A stretch of 64,000 nt of DNA, taken from NCBI RefSeq assembly GCF_014396785.1, contig NZ_CP060718.1:2252501-2316500 (forward strand). The letters are read 5' to 3'. Source of the stretch: Sphingomonas lutea. Lineage in GTDB: Bacteria > Pseudomonadota > Alphaproteobacteria > Sphingomonadales > Sphingomonadaceae. The notes below the pieces were generated by a model. It did not search any database. It worked only from the letters and a program-made list of their open reading frames with translations, and was not told the DNA's origin. Every line of letters starts with the position of its first letter. The first letter of the stretch is position 1. Of the stretch, positions 12,402 to 22,694 are shown one piece after another. The translations under genes and the position numbers were made by a program.

Positions 12402-13357
12402 GCCGCCTGCCGTTGCGGGACGTCCGCCTTAGATCCGCGCCACAGGGTGACGGTCAGCTCGCCGCCGCGGAGGTGTTCGACCTGGTCCATGACGAGGCTC
12501 GACGCGGCAAACCAGCCAGCCATTGCCTCATCCTCAAAGCCGAGGCGGATGTGGGCGTCGGTGGTGCGCAATTCTTCGCGGTCGTGCGCTGCGAAATCGA
12601 CAACCAGCAAGGTGCCGCCGGGCGCAAGGACGCGCGCCGCTTCGGCGATCGCGGCGGCGGGGGAATGGGCGTAGTGTAGCACCTGGTGGATGACGACGCT
12701 GTCGGCCGACGCGTCGGCCAGCGGCAGCGCATACATGTCGCCCTGCCGCAGGCTTGAGGAGATGCCCGCAGCTTCCAGCTTGACCCGTGCCAGCCGAAGC
12801 ATTTCGGACGACCGATCGATGCCGATCGCCTGCGTAGCCCGCGGCCCGAGCAATTCGATCATCCGCCCGGTGCCGGTGCCGATGTCGATCAGGGTGCCCA
12901 GCGGTCTTGCCCCAAGCGCCCGGTCAATGGCGCGTTCGACATCGCTTTCGGCGACATGGAGCGAGCGGATCTGGTCCCACACCTCGGCATGGCCGGCGAA
13001 ATAGCGGTTGGCAGCCTCGGCACGATCGGCGCGGATGGCGTCGATGCGCGCCGCGTCGGCCGCGAAGGAGGCGTCGGTCGCACTATCCGACCAAGCGTCG
13101 ATCAACGCGAACATCGGATCGACCCGCGCTGCTTCGGCCAAGGTCAGGAACACCCAGCTGCCTTCCTTGCGGCGTTCAAGCACACCCGCATCGGCGAGAA
13201 TCTTCAGGTGCCGCGACACCCGCGGCTGGCTTTGGCCGAGCACCTGCGCCAGTTCGCCCACCGACAATTCCATCACCCGCAGCAAGGCGAGGATCCGCAG
13301 ACGCGTGGCGTCGGCGAGGGCCTGGAGACGGTCGGAGAGCGGAAGCATCGTCATCAC
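12398..13357 (-). CDS. sahR: SahR-type ArsR repressor with methyltransferase-like SAH-sensing domain
   Basis: 319 residues. Residues about 5-95 are an ArsR winged helix (LADATRLRILALL, QSQPRVSRHLKIL); residues about 150-290 are a class I SAM-dependent methyltransferase fold (LIDIGTGTGRMIELL, then ADSVVIHQVLHYA). This pairing, together with metF and metH downstream, matches SahR, described as a repressor of SAM-cycle genes that binds S-adenosylhomocysteine through its methyltransferase-like domain and then leaves DNA. A perfect 22-base palindrome within the promoter begins 10 bases before the start codon. Possible starts are GTG 13357, ATG 13354 and ATG 13348; the promoter spacing makes a leaderless or nearly leaderless transcript likely. 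It might retain methyltransferase activity instead. Confidence 0.9.
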   Translation of the reverse strand: MMTMLPLSDRLQALADATRLRILALLRVMELSVGELAQVLGQSQPRVSRHLKILADAGVLERRKEGSWVFLTLAEAARVDPMFALIDAWSDSATDASFAADAARIDAIRADRAEAANRYFAGHAEVWDQIRSLHVAESDVERAIDRALGARPLGTLIDIGTGTGRMIELLGPRATQAIGIDRSSEMLRLARVKLEAAGISSSLRQGDMYALPLADASADSVVIHQVLHYAHSPAAAIAEAARVLAPGGTLLVVDFAAHDREELRTTDAHIRLGFEDEAMAGWFAASSLVMDQVEHLRGGELTVTLWRGSKADVPQRQAA

Positions 13358-13365
13358 GTAAGTTA

Positions 13366-13394
13366 AAGATATAAAGATATCTTTATATCGTCAA
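13366..13394 (-). promoter_or_regulatory. sahR-metF-metH promoter with embedded SahR operator
   Basis: Read on the minus strand, TTGACG (13389-13394) and TATCTT (13366-13371) are separated by exactly 17 bases, a near-consensus housekeeping promoter. A perfect 22-base palindrome, 13368-13389, whose half site is GATATAAAGAT, fills the spacer and touches both boxes. A repressor bound there would block RNA polymerase. The expected start of transcription falls at about 13359-13360, next to the GTG/ATG start codons of sahR. Confidence 0.88.
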
Positions 13395-13525
13395 ACCGAA
13401 TGCCAAAATAATGTCTTGTGCGAGGCTAGAGATCACCGCTATTGCCGGCGGTCTGGCCCGAAGCGACTCGCGGATGGCCGAACTGACGCCTCCCCTTGGG
13501 CGTCGTTATTGGGAGTGGAAAGACT

Positions 13526-13774
13526 ATGAAGAAGGTTGCTCTGACCGTTGCGGTCCTGTCGCTCGGCCTCGCCGCTTGCCAGGACAATGCCGCTGACAAC
13601 AATGCCAGCGTCGTGAACACGATCGAGACCGAGGCCGAGGCCGACGTCAACGCCGCCAGCAACAGCGCCGATGCTGCCCTGAACGCCGCCGGCAACGAGC
13701 TGGATGCGGCCGGCAACGCGGTTGAGAACGCTGGTGAAGCGGTCGACAACGCGGCTGACAACGCAGCCAACTAA
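13526..13774 (+). CDS. Small Ala/Asn-rich lipoprotein
   Basis: 82 residues. A lipoprotein signal peptide (MKKVALTVAVLSLGLAAC, lipobox LAAC with Cys18) is followed by a mature part made almost only of Ala, Asn, Asp, Glu and Val with a repeating pattern such as AAGNELDAAGNAVENAGEAVDNA, consistent with a long amphipathic helix. No enzymatic domain. ATG 13526 is preceded by GGGAG and opens a canonical signal peptide; an upstream in-frame start at 13496 would add a non-signal leader. It is followed by a strong terminator and by a second tiny lipoprotein gene. Function unknown; it could be a structural or stress-related envelope lipoprotein. Confidence 0.8.
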   Translation: MKKVALTVAVLSLGLAACQDNAADNNASVVNTIETEAEADVNAASNSADAALNAAGNELDAAGNAVENAGEAVDNAADNAAN

Positions 13775-13796
13775 GCTTTTCGCTTCGACGAAAAGG

Positions 13797-13829
13797 AAGG
13801 GCCGTCCGGGCAACCGGGCGGCCCTTTTT
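13797..13829 (+). terminator. Rho-independent terminator after the small lipoprotein gene
   Basis: AAGGGCCG-CCGG pairs with CCGG-CGGCCCTT around a GCAA-type loop and is followed by a T run. A second small hairpin, CTTTTCG/CGAAAAG, lies just before it at 13777-13796. It ends the 13526-13774 transcript. Confidence 0.85.
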
Positions 13830-13861
13830 CTATTGCCGATTGAAGTGGTACTTCGAGCGGA

Positions 13862-14038
13862 ATGAAGATTGCCCTTCCACTCATCTGCTTGCTGGTCGCG
13901 GGTTGCCGCGATGCGCAGCCGCCGCTGCCGACACGCGACGAGGCGGCGCAATTGAATGAGGCGGAGGATTTGCTCGACCAGACGGCGAATGACGAAGGGC
14001 CGGACGCTGCGGCGGCCGACCCTTCTTTGAACAACTAG
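13862..14038 (+). CDS. Tiny acidic lipoprotein (58 residues)
   Basis: 58 residues, starting at ATG 13862 and ending at TAG 14036-14038. The N terminus MKIALPLICLLVAGC is a lipoprotein signal with lipobox LVAGC and Cys15. The mature 44 residues are rich in Asp, Glu, Ala and Pro, with no recognisable domain. It comes 33 bases after the terminator of the preceding lipoprotein gene. I do not recognise a family. The signal peptide and codon pattern support a real gene, but its small size leaves doubt. Confidence 0.6.
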   Translation: MKIALPLICLLVAGCRDAQPPLPTRDEAAQLNEAEDLLDQTANDEGPDAAAADPSLNN

Positions 14039-14051
14039 CTTCGGGCGTGCC

Positions 14052-14166
14052 CGGCGCGGCGTAGATCCGCGCCGTCGGTCCTGTCGCCTGATGGCGCAGG
14101 CCGTCCGGCCTTCGGCGAGTCCGGGGACTGCTAACGGCCGCTTAGCGACCGCTTCGCTGTCCCCGG
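14052..14166. repeat. Nested inverted repeats downstream of groEL
   Basis: In the 138-base gap between the tiny lipoprotein gene and groEL, CGGCGCGG (14052-14059) pairs with CCGCGCCG (14067-14074). Further on CCGGGGAC (14121-14128) pairs with GTCCCCGG (14159-14166), enclosing GCTAA/TTAGC (14130-14134 and 14142-14146), which would form a cruciform. There is no T tract. It may end the groESL transcript or stabilise its 3' end. Confidence 0.55.
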
Positions 14167-14176
14167 CCGCCTCAGG

Positions 14177-15847
<1,671 letters not shown>

Positions 15848-15898
15848 TCACAAAAAGTCGCACTTGCCACGCGCATGCGCGAGCGAGCGCGGAAAAGG

Positions 15899-16186
15899 TC
15901 AGGCGACGATCCCGAGGATGTCGCTTTCCTTCATGATGATCAGGTCTTCACCGTCGATCTTGACCTCGGTGCCCGACCACTTACCGAACAGGATCTTGTC
16001 GCCAGCCTTGACGTCCAGCGGCGTGACCTTTCCTTCTTCGGTCTTGGCACCGCCGCCGACGGCGACGACTTCGCCTTCCTGCGGCTTTTCCTTGGCGGTA
16101 TCCGGGATGATGATCCCGCCCGACGTCTTCTCGTCAGCTTCGACGCGGCGAACGAGGACGCGGTCATGAAGCGGCCTGAATCCCAT
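15899..16186 (-). CDS. groS: Co-chaperonin GroES
   Basis: 95 residues, exactly the family length, beginning [16 protein letters not shown] and ending with SDILGIVA. The mobile loop region [15 protein letters not shown], which docks onto GroEL, is intact. I chose the ATG at 16186 because the AGAGGGGG ribosome site lies 9-16 bases before it and because the protein then begins at the conserved N terminus; a longer frame upstream runs into the operator region. First gene of groESL, controlled through the CIRCE element upstream. Confidence 0.98.
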   Translation of the reverse strand: MGFRPLHDRVLVRRVEADEKTSGGIIIPDTAKEKPQEGEVVAVGGGAKTEEGKVTPLDVKAGDKILFGKWSGTEVKIDGEDLIIMKESDILGIVA

Positions 16187-16222
16187 GGGTGTAAACCCCC
16201 TCTTTCTAGTTGAACATTGCCG

Positions 16223-16249
16223 TTGGCACTCCCCAGGGGAGAGTGCCAG
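16223..16249 (-). promoter_or_regulatory. CIRCE element (HrcA operator) of groESL
   Basis: TTGGCACTC, nine bases, then GAGTGCCAG: the classic TTAGCACTC-N9-GAGTGCTAA inverted repeat with one substitution in the left arm and two in the right. It is 36 bases upstream of the groES start codon, the usual place for HrcA repression of chaperonin operons. Confidence 0.9.
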
Positions 16250-16355
16250 CGTGAGGGGCATATGGGTCGGCCTTTCCTATTCGTCAACGAGTCCGAGCGA
16301 TGGCTTTTTCAACCGTGCGAAAGGCGGGTCAGGCTGATGCTTTCACGCTTGGCAC

Positions 16356-17072
16356 CTAGGAGGTCGCGAAGAGCCATCCGATGTTCCCGCCAAGAACGGC
16401 GAACAGCAAATAAGCGGCATCGCCCAGCATATGCAGCGCCATTCCGGGAAGGATTGATCCCGTGCGCCGGACCAGCGCGCAATAGATAAGCGAGATGAGG
16501 AAAAAGCCGGGCAGCAGCACCAGAACGCCTAGCCCGTGCACCAAATGCGCTGCCGCGAACACGGCACTTGTCACCACCATCGCGGTCTCCGGGCCGAACC
16601 GTTCCAGCCGACTGAACATGAAGCCGCGATAGGCCATTTCCTCCGCGACGCCGGCGACGAGCGGCGTCATCACGAATGCCGAAATCCGGAAGGCCGTCGT
16701 CGGATATTGCGAGCCGTCGGGGAGGGGCCGGCCGCCGCTCAATCCGATCCACGCGGCAGTAAGGGCGACGAAAACAAGGATCAGCATCCAGGTCTCGGCG
16801 GACCAGCGATGCGCCCTCTCCGGCCCGCCCGCGGACCAGAGGCGAAGCGTCCGCCATCGGGCATCTCGCGACGCGCGCGGCGGACCACCGCCCGCAAGCC
16901 ACCAAGCGAGCAAGGCCAGGAGGATCAACGTGGCGGCTGCCGCCCACGGCAGGTCAGGGCGGATCCGCGCGTTGAGCGGCGCGAGGAGCGCCCAAGGCCC
17001 GATCCCCAGAATGGCAACGCCCAGTCCTAACGCCACTTCCCTGGCGATCCCCCAATTCCTCGAATGCGTCAT
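16356..17072 (-). CDS. CPBP family intramembrane glutamic protease
   Basis: 238 residues with about seven hydrophobic helices. The Abi/CPBP (Rce1-like) signature is complete: VAEEMAYRGFMF (two catalytic glutamates plus Arg), FAAAHL and HMLGDA in later helices. These proteases sit in the inner membrane; bacterial members act in bacteriocin immunity, prenyl-protein-like processing or unknown roles. ATG at 17072 overlaps the stop of the MATE gene as ATGA and has a GAGGGGCAGG site just before it, so the two are translationally coupled. The substrate is unknown. Confidence 0.85.
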   Translation of the reverse strand: MTHSRNWGIAREVALGLGVAILGIGPWALLAPLNARIRPDLPWAAAATLILLALLAWWLAGGGPPRASRDARWRTLRLWSAGGPERAHRWSAETWMLILVFVALTAAWIGLSGGRPLPDGSQYPTTAFRISAFVMTPLVAGVAEEMAYRGFMFSRLERFGPETAMVVTSAVFAAAHLVHGLGVLVLLPGFFLISLIYCALVRRTGSILPGMALHMLGDAAYLLFAVLGGNIGWLFATS

Positions 17073-18472
17073 CCTGCCCCTCGCGTACGAACCAGCTCGA
17101 AGCGTTCCCGAAGAGCCCATCGGCCCAGCATCAGCGCGGAAACGATGCCGAGGCCGATCGCAAGCCCAGTCCAGATGCCGACGCCGTCCCAGCCCCGCTC
17201 AAACGCCAGCCAGGCGCCGGCGCCGATGCCGATGACCCAATAGCCGAGCAAGGCGAACAGCATCGGCATCCGCGTATCGTGGAGGCCGCGCAGCATGCCC
17301 GCGCCGACGACCTGTGCTCCGTCGAAAATCTGGAAGGCAGCGGCGACGACGAGGAAGGTGACGGCAAGGTCGATCACGCGGGCGTTGGCGGGCGTGTCGT
17401 CCAGGAAGAAGCCGACGAGGTCGCGCGGGACGGCCCACATTACCGCCGCCATCGCCGCCATGAACAGCACGCCAAGCGACCAGGCGATCCACCCTGCGCG
17501 GCCAAGCCCATCGACATCGCCCGCGCCGAGCGCGCGGCCGACGCGCACGGTGGCCGCCTGGCTGAGGCCCCACGGAACCATGAAGGTCAGCGCGGCAATC
17601 TGCAGCGCGACGGCGTGCGCGGCGACGCTGGCGGCGTCGATCAGCCCCATCAGATAAGCGGCGGCGCCGAACACCGCGCCTTCGAAGGCAAAGGCAAAGC
17701 CGATCGGAATGCCGAGCCGAAGCATCCGCCCGAGGCGCGGCCAGTCGGGCCGCCAGAAATGCCCGAACAGGTGGAAGCGGCGGAACTGCCGGTCGGTCAG
17801 GATAACCGCCGCCAAAGCCAGCGCGATCCCGGTCCACACGATCGAACTGGCGAGGCCGCCGCCGAAGATCCCCATCGCGGGCAGCCCGAAACGGCCGAAG
17901 ATCAGAGCCCAGCCGAGCAAGGCGTTGGCGAAGATTCCGACCGCGCTGATCGCCAGCACCCAGCCGGGGCGCTCGACTGCGGCGAGGAAGTTGCGCATCG
18001 CCTGGAACAGCAGCCAGGGCAGCATGGTCCACATGTAGCCGCGCAGGAAGATGGCCGCGTCGCGCGCCAGATCGGGCTGCTGGCCGAGCGCAAGAATGAT
18101 CGTTTCGGCATGCCACAGCATCAGCCACAGGGGCAGCGCGGCCATCACCGCCAGCCACATTGACTGGCGGAAGCTGCGCCGGACGTCGCGGACCGAGTGC
18201 GCCTTGGCGCCGAGCGCGGTGGCCATCATCGGCGAGGCGGCGGTGAGGATGCCGAACGCGGCAAAGCCGAGCGGCCAGGTAAGGTTGATCCCGAGCGCCG
18301 AGGCGGCGAGCTGCTGCGGGCCGAGCCAGCCCATCAGCACCACGTCGGTCGCCTGGATCAACGCGAAGGTCAGGTTGCTGAGGATCAGCGGCCAGGCCAG
18401 CGTCAGCGTCGCGCGAAGCTCCTCGCTCCACACCGGCGGTCGCACACGGGGCTTGATGACCGGCTGTTCCAT
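17069..18472 (-). CDS. MATE family multidrug/organic-cation efflux transporter
   Basis: 467 residues with twelve hydrophobic segments, the normal MATE length and topology. The N terminus (LRATLTLAWPLILSNLTFALIQATDVVLMGWLG) and the internal repeat near the middle (LGRMLRLGIPIGFAFAFEGAVFG) match NorM-type exporters that use Na+ or H+ gradients. It is the first gene of a two-gene unit with the CPBP protease and is divergent from sppA, separated by a REP-like hairpin. Substrate range cannot be read from the sequence. Confidence 0.93.
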   Translation of the reverse strand: MEQPVIKPRVRPPVWSEELRATLTLAWPLILSNLTFALIQATDVVLMGWLGPQQLAASALGINLTWPLGFAAFGILTAASPMMATALGAKAHSVRDVRRSFRQSMWLAVMAALPLWLMLWHAETIILALGQQPDLARDAAIFLRGYMWTMLPWLLFQAMRNFLAAVERPGWVLAISAVGIFANALLGWALIFGRFGLPAMGIFGGGLASSIVWTGIALALAAVILTDRQFRRFHLFGHFWRPDWPRLGRMLRLGIPIGFAFAFEGAVFGAAAYLMGLIDAASVAAHAVALQIAALTFMVPWGLSQAATVRVGRALGAGDVDGLGRAGWIAWSLGVLFMAAMAAVMWAVPRDLVGFFLDDTPANARVIDLAVTFLVVAAAFQIFDGAQVVGAGMLRGLHDTRMPMLFALLGYWVIGIGAGAWLAFERGWDGVGIWTGLAIGLGIVSALMLGRWALRERFELVRTRGAG

Positions 18473-18477
18473 CCCAT

Positions 18478-18552
18478 GTCATTGCGAGCAACGGAGTGAC
18501 GAAGCAATCTGGCTGTGGCGCGGACGGATTGCTTCGCGTCGCTCGCAAAGAC
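18478..18552. repeat. REP-like inverted repeat (GTCATTGCGAGC family)
   Basis: In the gap between matE and sppA, GTCATTGCGAGC...GAAGCAATC (18478-18509) is matched in inverted orientation by GGATTGCTTC...GCTCGCAAAGAC (18526-18552). The arms are imperfect and differ in length at their centres. This is one member of a palindromic repeat family found between genes in many proteobacteria; it is unlike the two other repeat families in the window. Confidence 0.8.
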
Positions 18553-18595
18553 CCGCTATCCCGGCTAGCGGCAGCTCGAAAAAGGCGACCGAAGA

Positions 18596-20458
18596 ATGAA
18601 ATTCGTATCCGCAATCTGGAAGCTGCTGGTCGGGATCAAGGACGCGCTCGTCCTGATCGCGATGCTGATGTTCTTCGGTCTCCTCTACATGGCCTTGTCG
18701 ATGCGGCCCGAGCCGGTCGTGGCCGGCGTGCTCGATCTGTCGCTTGACGGCACCGTGGTCGAGCAGCCCGCACCGTCCACATGGGCCGATGTCGCCGGAG
18801 GCCGCATGATTCGCCAGCATCGGCTGCGCGACGTCGTCGGCGCGCTCGATGAGGCGCGCACGGATTCGCGGGTGAAGGCGGTCGCGCTCGACCTCGATGG
18901 ATTCCTTGGCGGTGGGCAGGTCGCGGTGTCCGATATCGCCGATGCGGTCCGCCGCGTCCGTGCCGCGGGCAAGCCGGTCGTGGCCTATGCCGTCGGCTAC
19001 AGCGACGACAGCTATCTCCTCGCTGCATCCGCCTCTGAAGTGTGGCTCAACCCGCTCGGCGCGGTGGTGATCGCCGGGCCCGGCGGCGCCAACCTCTATT
19101 TCAAGGGCCTGCTCGACAAGCTGGGCGTGACCGCCAACGTCTATCGCGTCGGCACGCACAAGGCCGCAGTCGAGCCCTACACGCGCAGCGACATGTCGCC
19201 CGAAGCCAGGCAGAATGCCGAGGCCCTGGGGCAGGCCGTGCTGGAACATTGGCGCGATCTTGTCCGCGTGGCGCGCCCCAAGGCGAACGTCGACCTGTTC
19301 CTGCGCGACATGCCGGGCGCGGTGCAGCGCGCGGGCGGCGACATGGCGCAGGCGGCGCTCCGCGCGGGGCTGGTGGACAAGGTGGCCGAACGATCCGCCT
19401 TCGAGGCGCGGCTGGCGCAACTGGGCGGCGACAATGCCGACGATCCCGCGGGCTTCCAGCGCATCAAGCTGCGCGCCTACGTCAACGATACGGTGACGGC
19501 GTCGGGCAGCGGGCCGATCGGCGTGGTCACGGTCGCGGGCATGATCGTCGATGGCGACCAGCCGGCAGGATCGGCGGGCGGCGATACGATTGCGCGCGCC
19601 ATTTCCAAGGGCGTCGAAAGCGGCGTGAAGGCACTGGTGGTGCGGGTCGATAGCCCGGGCGGGTCGGTGCTGGCGTCGGAACGCATCCGCCAGGCCCTGC
19701 TCGACGCCAAGGCGAAGAAGATCCCGATCGTCGTGTCGATGGGGAATACCGCGGCATCTGGCGGCTATTGGGTCGCGACCCCCGCCGACTTCATCTACGC
19801 CGAGCCGTCGACCATCACCGGATCGATTGGCGTGTTCGGCGTGCTGCCGAGCTTTCAGGGTGCTCTCGACAAGCTTGGCGTCGGCGCCGACGGCATCAAG
19901 ACGACGCCGCTGTCAGGCGAGCCCGACCTGCTCCGCGGCCCCTCGCCCGAGGTCAATGCGCTCATCCAGACGGGCATCGAATCGACTTACCGGCGCTTCC
20001 TGACGATCGTCGCCCAGTCGCGGGGCAAGTCGCCCGCGCAGATCGATGCGATCGCACAGGGCCGCGTGTGGGACGGCGGCACGGCGCGCCAGCTGGGCCT
20101 GGTCGACGGTTTCGGCGGGATCGACGAAGCCGTGGCCAAGGCGGGCGAGCTGGCCAAGATCGAGGCGGGAAGCCGGACCGCGCGCTACCTCGATCCGCCG
20201 CGCAGCTTCGAGGACGAATTGCTCAACGCCTTCAACTGGGGCGAGGACGACGGCCAGACACCCGCCGACGCGTTCGGCGCCCTTGCCCGGCGGCCGGAGC
20301 AGCAGATCGCCGCTGCGCTGGCCGAAGTGCGGATGATCGCCGCCGGACCCACGATCCAGGCGCGCTGCCTGGAATGCGCGTCCTCGTCGCCGGTGCGGCT
20401 GACGGCCAAGGACTGGAGCGTGCTGGGCCTGCTCGGACGGCTGTTCGGGCTCGGCTAG
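18596..20458 (+). CDS. sppA: Signal peptide peptidase SppA, 67K type
   Basis: 620 residues, full-length long-form SppA with two peptidase S49 halves. An N-terminal membrane helix (LVLIAMLMFFGLLYMAL) anchors it in the inner membrane with the protease outside. The catalytic pair is present: Lys189 in VGTHKAAVEPY and Ser388 in NTAASGGYW, with the same spacing as in the E. coli enzyme. It degrades signal peptides released by signal peptidase. Two conserved cysteines (C-L-E-C) near the C terminus are unusual for the family core but not disruptive. It is divergent from matE and convergent with the PepSY gene, sharing 4 bases. Confidence 0.95.
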   Translation: MKFVSAIWKLLVGIKDALVLIAMLMFFGLLYMALSMRPEPVVAGVLDLSLDGTVVEQPAPSTWADVAGGRMIRQHRLRDVVGALDEARTDSRVKAVALDLDGFLGGGQVAVSDIADAVRRVRAAGKPVVAYAVGYSDDSYLLAASASEVWLNPLGAVVIAGPGGANLYFKGLLDKLGVTANVYRVGTHKAAVEPYTRSDMSPEARQNAEALGQAVLEHWRDLVRVARPKANVDLFLRDMPGAVQRAGGDMAQAALRAGLVDKVAERSAFEARLAQLGGDNADDPAGFQRIKLRAYVNDTVTASGSGPIGVVTVAGMIVDGDQPAGSAGGDTIARAISKGVESGVKALVVRVDSPGGSVLASERIRQALLDAKAKKIPIVVSMGNTAASGGYWVATPADFIYAEPSTITGSIGVFGVLPSFQGALDKLGVGADGIKTTPLSGEPDLLRGPSPEVNALIQTGIESTYRRFLTIVAQSRGKSPAQIDAIAQGRVWDGGTARQLGLVDGFGGIDEAVAKAGELAKIEAGSRTARYLDPPRSFEDELLNAFNWGEDDGQTPADAFGALARRPEQQIAAALAEVRMIAAGPTIQARCLECASSSPVRLTAKDWSVLGLLGRLFGLG

Positions 20459-21153
20459 GCCGCATTGCGCGCGGCCTTGCGGCGGCGCCTGATCGTCATC
20501 GGCAGCATGATGAGGGCGAGCAGGGTCGTGACCAGCGAGACGATGCCGAAGCCGATCACCCACGGATTGTGCGTGTCCTCGCGCGTCTGCGGGTCCATGA
20601 TGTGCAGGCCCCACATGAAATCATAGAATCGCCACCAGGCGGTGCGGCGCGCGACCACCTCGCCTGATCCGGGATCGACGTAGAAATGCGTGCCGTCGTC
20701 CATCCGCACCTGCCACGCGGCCATGTCGCGGCGGAAATCGACCGGGGGCCGGGCAGGATCGATGCGCGTGACGGCGGCGACCTTCGCCTCCCCCGTGTAG
20801 CGCGCGCCGACCTCCCGCACCGCGTCGGCGGCGGACAGGGGCGGAAGCAGCGCGCCGCTTTGTGGATCGGCGAGGCGGGTGGTGCCGTCGGGCAGGCCGA
20901 GCACCCAGCGCGGCCCGGCGGCGCGCGGCTCGAGCTTCAAGGCCGCGATCGGCAGCCCGGCGACCACCGGCGGGACCGCGAGGCCGGTCATGCGCATCGG
21001 CTTGGGATCGGCGAGCAGGTGCGTGCCGCGCACCTCCTCGATCGGCTTCCACACCATGATCAAGCCCGACACGGTCCACACCAGGAACGGAATGCCCACA
21101 ATCCAGCCGAGCCAGATGTGCCAGCGGCGCAAGCGCGAACGAACAGCTCCCAT
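20455..21153 (-). CDS. PepSY-domain membrane protein
   Basis: 232 residues: an N-terminal membrane helix (IWLGWIVGIPFLVWTVSGLIMVW), a periplasmic region of about 150 residues containing a PepSY-like segment (FYVDPGSGEVVARRTAWWRFYDFMWGLHIM), and a C-terminal helix (VIGFGIVSLVTTLLALIML) followed by an Arg/Lys tail. The layout resembles PepSY-TM proteins associated with iron uptake or ferric reduction. ATG 21153 is chosen because it begins the membrane protein; a longer frame upstream lies inside lpd. It follows lpd by 11 bases and is probably co-transcribed with it, though no functional link is obvious. Confidence 0.8.
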   Translation of the reverse strand: MGAVRSRLRRWHIWLGWIVGIPFLVWTVSGLIMVWKPIEEVRGTHLLADPKPMRMTGLAVPPVVAGLPIAALKLEPRAAGPRWVLGLPDGTTRLADPQSGALLPPLSAADAVREVGARYTGEAKVAAVTRIDPARPPVDFRRDMAAWQVRMDDGTHFYVDPGSGEVVARRTAWWRFYDFMWGLHIMDPQTREDTHNPWVIGFGIVSLVTTLLALIMLPMTIRRRRKAARNAA

Positions 21154-21164
21154 TGCGAAGCGCC

Positions 21165-22559
<1,395 letters not shown>

Positions 22560-22569
22560 GCATCTCTTC

Positions 22570-22651
22570 CGTCATCCCTGCGAAAGCGGGGATCCCGCTT
22601 CTTTCTTCGGGGGTTTTGATCAGCTGGATTCCCGCTTTCGCGGGAATGACG
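22570..22651. repeat. Empty REP-like inverted pair (82 bp)
   Basis: Two 29-base units, 22570-22598 (CGTCATCCCTGCGAAAGC...) and 22623-22651 in inverted orientation (reverse strand CGTCATTCCCGCGAAAGC...), differ at five positions and enclose 24 bases. Each unit is itself a small stem-loop. They belong to the same family as the perfect 29-base repeats that bracket the GIY-YIG gene at 32198-32561, but here no gene lies between them. Confidence 0.85.
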
Positions 22652-22694
22652 ATCCGGGGCCATTTAGGGTGATGACCCGCGCCTGACCACCCCG

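Noticed and set aside
16356..17072. The CPBP protease with MATE transporter considered as a bacteriocin immunity/export unit.
   Set aside because: No precursor peptide, modification enzyme or ABC exporter is nearby; the pair alone does not support this.
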